Made by a program: the position numbers and the translations under genes | In this document: one piece after another, positions 59,601-64,000 of the stretch | Numbering within the stretch: position 1 is the stretch's first letter | How the letters are laid out: each line of letters opens with the position of its first letter | NCBI GenBank assembly: GCA_015680905.1 | Contig: CM027382.1 | Coordinates: 16,093,501-16,157,500, forward strand | From: Coptis chinensis | Lineage: Eukaryota > Streptophyta > Magnoliopsida > Ranunculales > Ranunculaceae | DNA length: 64,000 nt | Direction: 5' to 3' | Notes under the pieces: generated by a model | Databases searched by the model: none | What the model was told of the DNA's origin: nothing | What the model saw: only the letters and a program-made list of their open reading frames with translations

Positions 59601-60444
59601 TATCGGTTGATTTAACCCTCTTCTTCAAACTAGATCTAAGAATTTATCGCCGCCACCATTAATGGTTTCCACCAAGCTCTAATCGACACCATTTTCAGCC
59701 CTCAACACACTCAAACACCCAATAAACCAACCTCACAACACATCACCACAAAACAACAAAACCAATCAAACCAAAAACAGCCCAACCACCGGTTTTGTCC
59801 ACGCCATTAACACCTCGAAACCAAGCTTTGGCGGCATTCGACCACCACTCCTAAACGGTTGGGTTTCATCCCCAACAAAACCCAACACTATAACCCACAA
59901 AAACAATAATAGAAAAACAGCCCATCGGCCGCCATTGAAACCTCTCAAACCCGCCGACGGCTTCGAAACCGATTTACCCCAATTTTAACAAAGTTCGACG
60001 GTTTAACAAATTAACTAAAGTTTTAACAACTCGTCGGCGAAACACGACGTCGAATAAAAAAATATAATGAAGCGATAAAAAAGTAAAACATAGGCGATAT
60101 ACCGATGTAAAACGAAAACGATAAATCCGGTGATATAGCAAAATATAGCTACTCACTGTATGAGCGACCTCCTACGAATCCTCCTAGCCCGTTAAGCCGT
60201 CGTCGCAACCACCTCCAAACAAACCGGCTTTCTCTCTCCTCCATTTTTAATATATTTTATTCTCCGGGAACCCTATTTTCTAGAAAAATGTGTTTATATA
60301 CTTGGGTCGAAACCCCAAGCCCAACTTCGACTTCGGGCCCAAAACCGGGCCCACGTATCCGAGTCGATCCGGCCAATTTTGAAAATAAATAATTTAATTA
60401 ATTAATAAAATAATTAAAATGTCTTTTTAAAAATCACGGGATTC
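56694..60444 (+). repeat. LTR-like block 2
   Basis: Colinear with block 1 over its whole length, with many small indels. GGTCAAAGTCAA field at 58540-58895; TTTATATA at 60293-60300. The tip has drifted (GTCACACACACC). Confidence 0.75.
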
Positions 60445-62120
60445 TGACTATACACATCTCAAAAGAATCTCGTCGAGATTTGAAAGTAAAAACTATCTGA
60501 ACAAAAGCGTTGGTTATTAACTTAGAACCTATACAAGAATGCACAAAGATTAAACTTAAACAAGATAACATTGGTATTAATTATTTTAAATAATTCCGAA
60601 TATATATCCTCATGCCATTACAAAACCTATTACGGTTTAGCTGTCTATATTAAAACAAATTATTCTTGTCCCTTAAACGCAAATAAACATATCATTTCTC
60701 ATTAGCATGCGGTTTCTTGACCGTAGCAAACTCTACGAAAAAAATAATATTCTACTTAAACTAATAAATCATATGGGATAAGTTCATCCATGCATACAAC
60801 ATTATGGAGTCTTTTATTATCATGCATAAAAAAAAATTAGTGTCCTAGCACACTTAAAACAAAAATCACTCATGTCATTGATACTACAATAAACTTTATA
60901 TTACTTTAGTCATGCTCTCGAAATATTAAATTTAAAACAACCCTTGAATCCTAATTCATGCTTGCAAAATTTGGATCAAATATATGCGTATTCAAAAATA
61001 ATTTTTTTCATATTCATCTATCAAAATCATATAGACTGAAACAAAACAATTAAGAATAAATACTTTCGAATATGCAAAAATCATGTGAAACTAATTTAAC
61101 GATATTAATCAATCATGTCATAATTTATAGGCGCGACACACTTATAAGACAAAATAAAAATCCGTTTGTTGTGGAAATCATATCATTATATTAAGACATC
61201 ATCTACATAAATTCCAATATATTTTAAAAATAACAATTATCACCATTATTTTAATTAATCATTAATAGCGTGACCTTTAGAAAACAACCTACACATGCAT
61301 GTTTTCTTGGTAAAACAATTTTAATCATCACATATGCGATAATAGTTCATTCTATATATATATAATATATAAGCGTGTATCACAGCGGTATACACATCTC
61401 AAAAGAATACACATACACACCTCAAAAAGAATACATGTATATCTATATACACATCTCAAAAAGATACCGCATTATATTTTATTTATTATATTCAATCTAT
61501 TTCTAACTAATCACCTCTAACATATTAATCTCTTATACTTTTTAAAAATACTATTCATCCATTAAAGTATGCGAGTGAAGAGATAGTTCCTCGAACACCG
61601 AGGCAATTTGTTCCTTACTCGATGCGTCCACAAAGCCATCAGGATAATACAACTCATTCAATATAGATAAAATATCTTATTGTTTCTTGAACAATAACAT
61701 AACACTCCAAATACAAAGTTCCACGGACATGTGGTCATACTTAATCCATACTCCACGTGAAAATGATCACCAACAACAAAACAACATTATAGCGGCACAC
61801 ATCATTTTGATCAAATCCATTAATAATTAACATATTACAAATATAACCACTCCTCATATGATAAGGAAAAAAAAAAAGCATTTCATATGCACTCCACAAG
61901 TAACTAATATAAATATACACATTACTGCATACAAAAACAAATCAAGAAAAATATTGACTCTCTTTTATTTCTATATCTCTTTCATTTTATTTGTAAAAAT
62001 AAAACAACTAAGCGAAATAGTTTTGAAAATAAAACTCCTTAAACACTACCCATAAACCACGATCAGAGAATCACCTAGACTTACCTAAGTCTAAAGCTAA
62101 CCAAATGCTCGATGCAAAAC
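60445..62120 (+). repeat. Internal-type block 2
   Basis: Colinear with internal block 1 and almost the same length (1676 against 1682 bp). The tandem TACACATCTCAAAA-type motif is at 61388-61465. No coding. Confidence 0.65.
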
Positions 62121-64000
62121 TGTCACACCCCTGATTTCGGCCAATTGGGAAAAACGATATTTGTCCCCGACTCTTGATTTCAGAGGTGTGGCCCTCTCCA
62201 CTTCCAAAACCCATAAACGGTTTAAAATATCACGGATAATTAAAAACCAATAAAAATTTCAATTATACATAAGTCCTCTTCATTACAAAAATTCCCAATT
62301 AAGATTATGTTACAAATCTCTTTTCAATAACTCTTTAAAAAATATACAAATGAGAATACAAAAACATTGTCTAGACTAAAAAGCTATATCACCTCGAGGG
62401 AAAAACAAAACGTATCACGAGATCTGATGTAATGCTTATGCAAACCACAAGCGCGACAACCAATCTTCTTCAACACACTAAACTGTCAAAAACTTATCAA
62501 CTATGTTCATTGAATGAACACACCCGATAAACAAACATGCAAATCGGTTGACATTATAAAAATCTTTGGTGTGAGTAGCTCTAAAATCAACATATAATTA
62601 TACAAATATATACATAATCCATCCACGGTAGTTAGTTCCTCCACCCAGAAGCCTTAACTTTCAACGACTAATACAACATCCTTAAGTTCAATAATCTAAG
62701 GCGGTAGTTCCTCCACTTAGCCTTAACTTCCCACTAACCACCTGAACAAACTATCACATAATAAATAAGGCATGTAGTTCCTCCATCGAGGTGCCTTAGG
62801 TTCTAACTAAACTAAACCAAAAACATATTATATCATCTATCTAGAGATATATCATTTACCACATATTACCATAATTATATTATTTAAAGCTTTCTTTGTG
62901 TGTCCCTAAAATCCGTCGTATCTATGTCTTACCTAGTTTCCACGGCTACCACAATCGCAACCCAACGCCGAACATGTACATCCACATGCCTCCCTTACAT
63001 AATGAGCCACTCCGTGCGTAACCACCTGGCGGGATGGATGCGCGCACCGTAAATCCTCACCGCGGAAGCCAAATCTATGTAAGCTTTGCGCGCCACTATT
63101 CGGCATAAAATATTGCGCATCATCGTTCTATTTTTCGCGAGCGGAATATATCAAGCCACTATTAAATTTCTCGCCCAACACATGGGTCAATCACATCTTA
63201 TATATACACCCAACACATGGGTCAATCATATCACATAAGCCCACACAAGGCAAATCTCATGAGTTGTGGTAGTCGGGGTTCTAGGATTTTTAGTTCGTAA
63301 TTTATTCGGTGTCATGCGTTTATGACTCATAAGCATTTCTACTATACCACGTGCGGGTCAATTACCTTATTGCACTAAGCCCGATACATAGAAATATCTC
63401 GGTTACCTCATAACCATTTTCATTCTTTCACGTGCCAATATATTATTATTTTTACACCACAGGTGAATGGCAAATATTCACCAATACTATATTAGCATCT
63501 CACATATAAAATAATGGAGTGTATATACATTTTTCCATGATATTGCAATAATATAACTATCTCAACATATTATATTATGTCACAATGCTTCAACGTGTAC
63601 ATTTTTATTATAGCGTATTAGGAATATAATATCTCCTAACATCTCAATATCGTCCGCGTCAAAAATACATAACATCAAGGTCAAATCTTTCTTAGATATT
63701 GACAACCACATATATCTTAGCTTCCACGACATTTTATTATTATATGTGTCCATATAATATCACATAAAGCGTGTCACAAATAAGCGATCCACGATCCACA
63801 ATCAAAGCCCAATATATATATATGCTTTACACACACTCTTCACGTCAAATCTAAATTAGATAATGACAAACCAAGTTATATAATATCCGACAACATTTTA
63901 TTTCTATATTTATCCATATAGTCCAATATGTGAAAAACTAGAAAAGTCAATTCCGCATTCAATGGTCAAAGTCAATTCAAAGTCAAACGGTCAAATGTCA
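62121..64000 (+). repeat. LTR-like block 3, cut by the window end
   Basis: Starts TGTCACACCCCTGATTTCGG and follows blocks 1 and 2 up to the beginning of the GGTCAAAG field at 63964, where the window ends. Confidence 0.75.

Larger units (their letters stand above)
51270..64000 (+). mobile_element. Array with 5.42-kb period of LTR-like and internal blocks, non-coding
   Basis: TGTCACACC-type tips stand at 51270, 56694 and 62121, spacing 5424 and 5427 bp. Each is followed by a ~3.75-kb block homologous to the solo LTR at 30147-33154, ending in AAAAATCACGG near 55011 and 60444. Between the LTR-like blocks lies a ~1.68-kb block (55012-56693 and 60445-62120) with no gag or pol. The pattern LTR-internal-LTR-internal-LTR fits recombination among copies of a LARD-like element with very long LTRs. 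No good primer site or polypurine tract is seen at the block borders, so a macrosatellite derived from an LTR family is the alternative. The array continues past the window. Confidence 0.75.

Overview
The window is plant nuclear DNA, most likely from an angiosperm with a large, repeat-rich genome. The evidence is AT-rich sequence, GT-AG introns, fossils of plant-only Ty3/Gypsy lineages (Athila-type and Tat-type), Tourist, hAT and Mutator-like DNA elements, a Helitron end, and two recognisable host genes. I see no bacterial genes, rRNA, tRNA or CRISPR. The species cannot be named from this sequence.

Layout. 1-13581 is the 3' part of a decayed Athila-type element whose 3' LTR (10905-13581) was later hit by a 1.3-kb Mutator-like element (11983-13319). 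The Athila copy sits in an older Ty3/Gypsy integrase (13582-14275). 14732-15305 holds a TA tract and a fold-back MITE. 17141-20687 is a Helitron candidate with a clear 3' end, almost filled by a ~3-kb array of a ~55-bp minisatellite. 21200-40319 is a broken host gene of the SKU5-similar (SKS) multicopper-oxidase-like family. One of its introns now spans 17.8 kb because a Tat-type LTR element (22354-39688, antisense to the gene) landed in it. That element contains two later insertions: a solo LTR with 5-bp target duplications (30147-33154) and a non-autonomous LTR-type element (about 34293-38769). 40338-41521 holds two MITEs. 41763-44911 is a three-exon homologue of CCDC124, a ribosome-associated protein, with one apparent single-base frameshift in an A run. 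46240-50060 is a tandem triplication of a ~1.03-kb unit. 50816-51222 is a Tourist MITE. From 51270 to the window end lies an array with a 5.42-kb period in which ~3.75-kb LTR-like blocks alternate with ~1.68-kb non-coding blocks. It belongs to the same family as the solo LTR.

Relations. Only the CCDC124 homologue looks like a gene that may still work. The SKS locus is a relic, but its exon junctions on either side of the Tat element still match in phase. The rest records nested transposition, whose order can be read from target-site duplications. I found no gene cluster that looks like a new biochemical system. The most unusual structures are the minisatellite-filled Helitron candidate, the W-box-dense LTR family with its 5.4-kb array, and the split SKS locus. 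Many differences between the 5.4-kb copies are small indels near CG sites, so assembly error is possible, and single-base breaks elsewhere should be read with that in mind.
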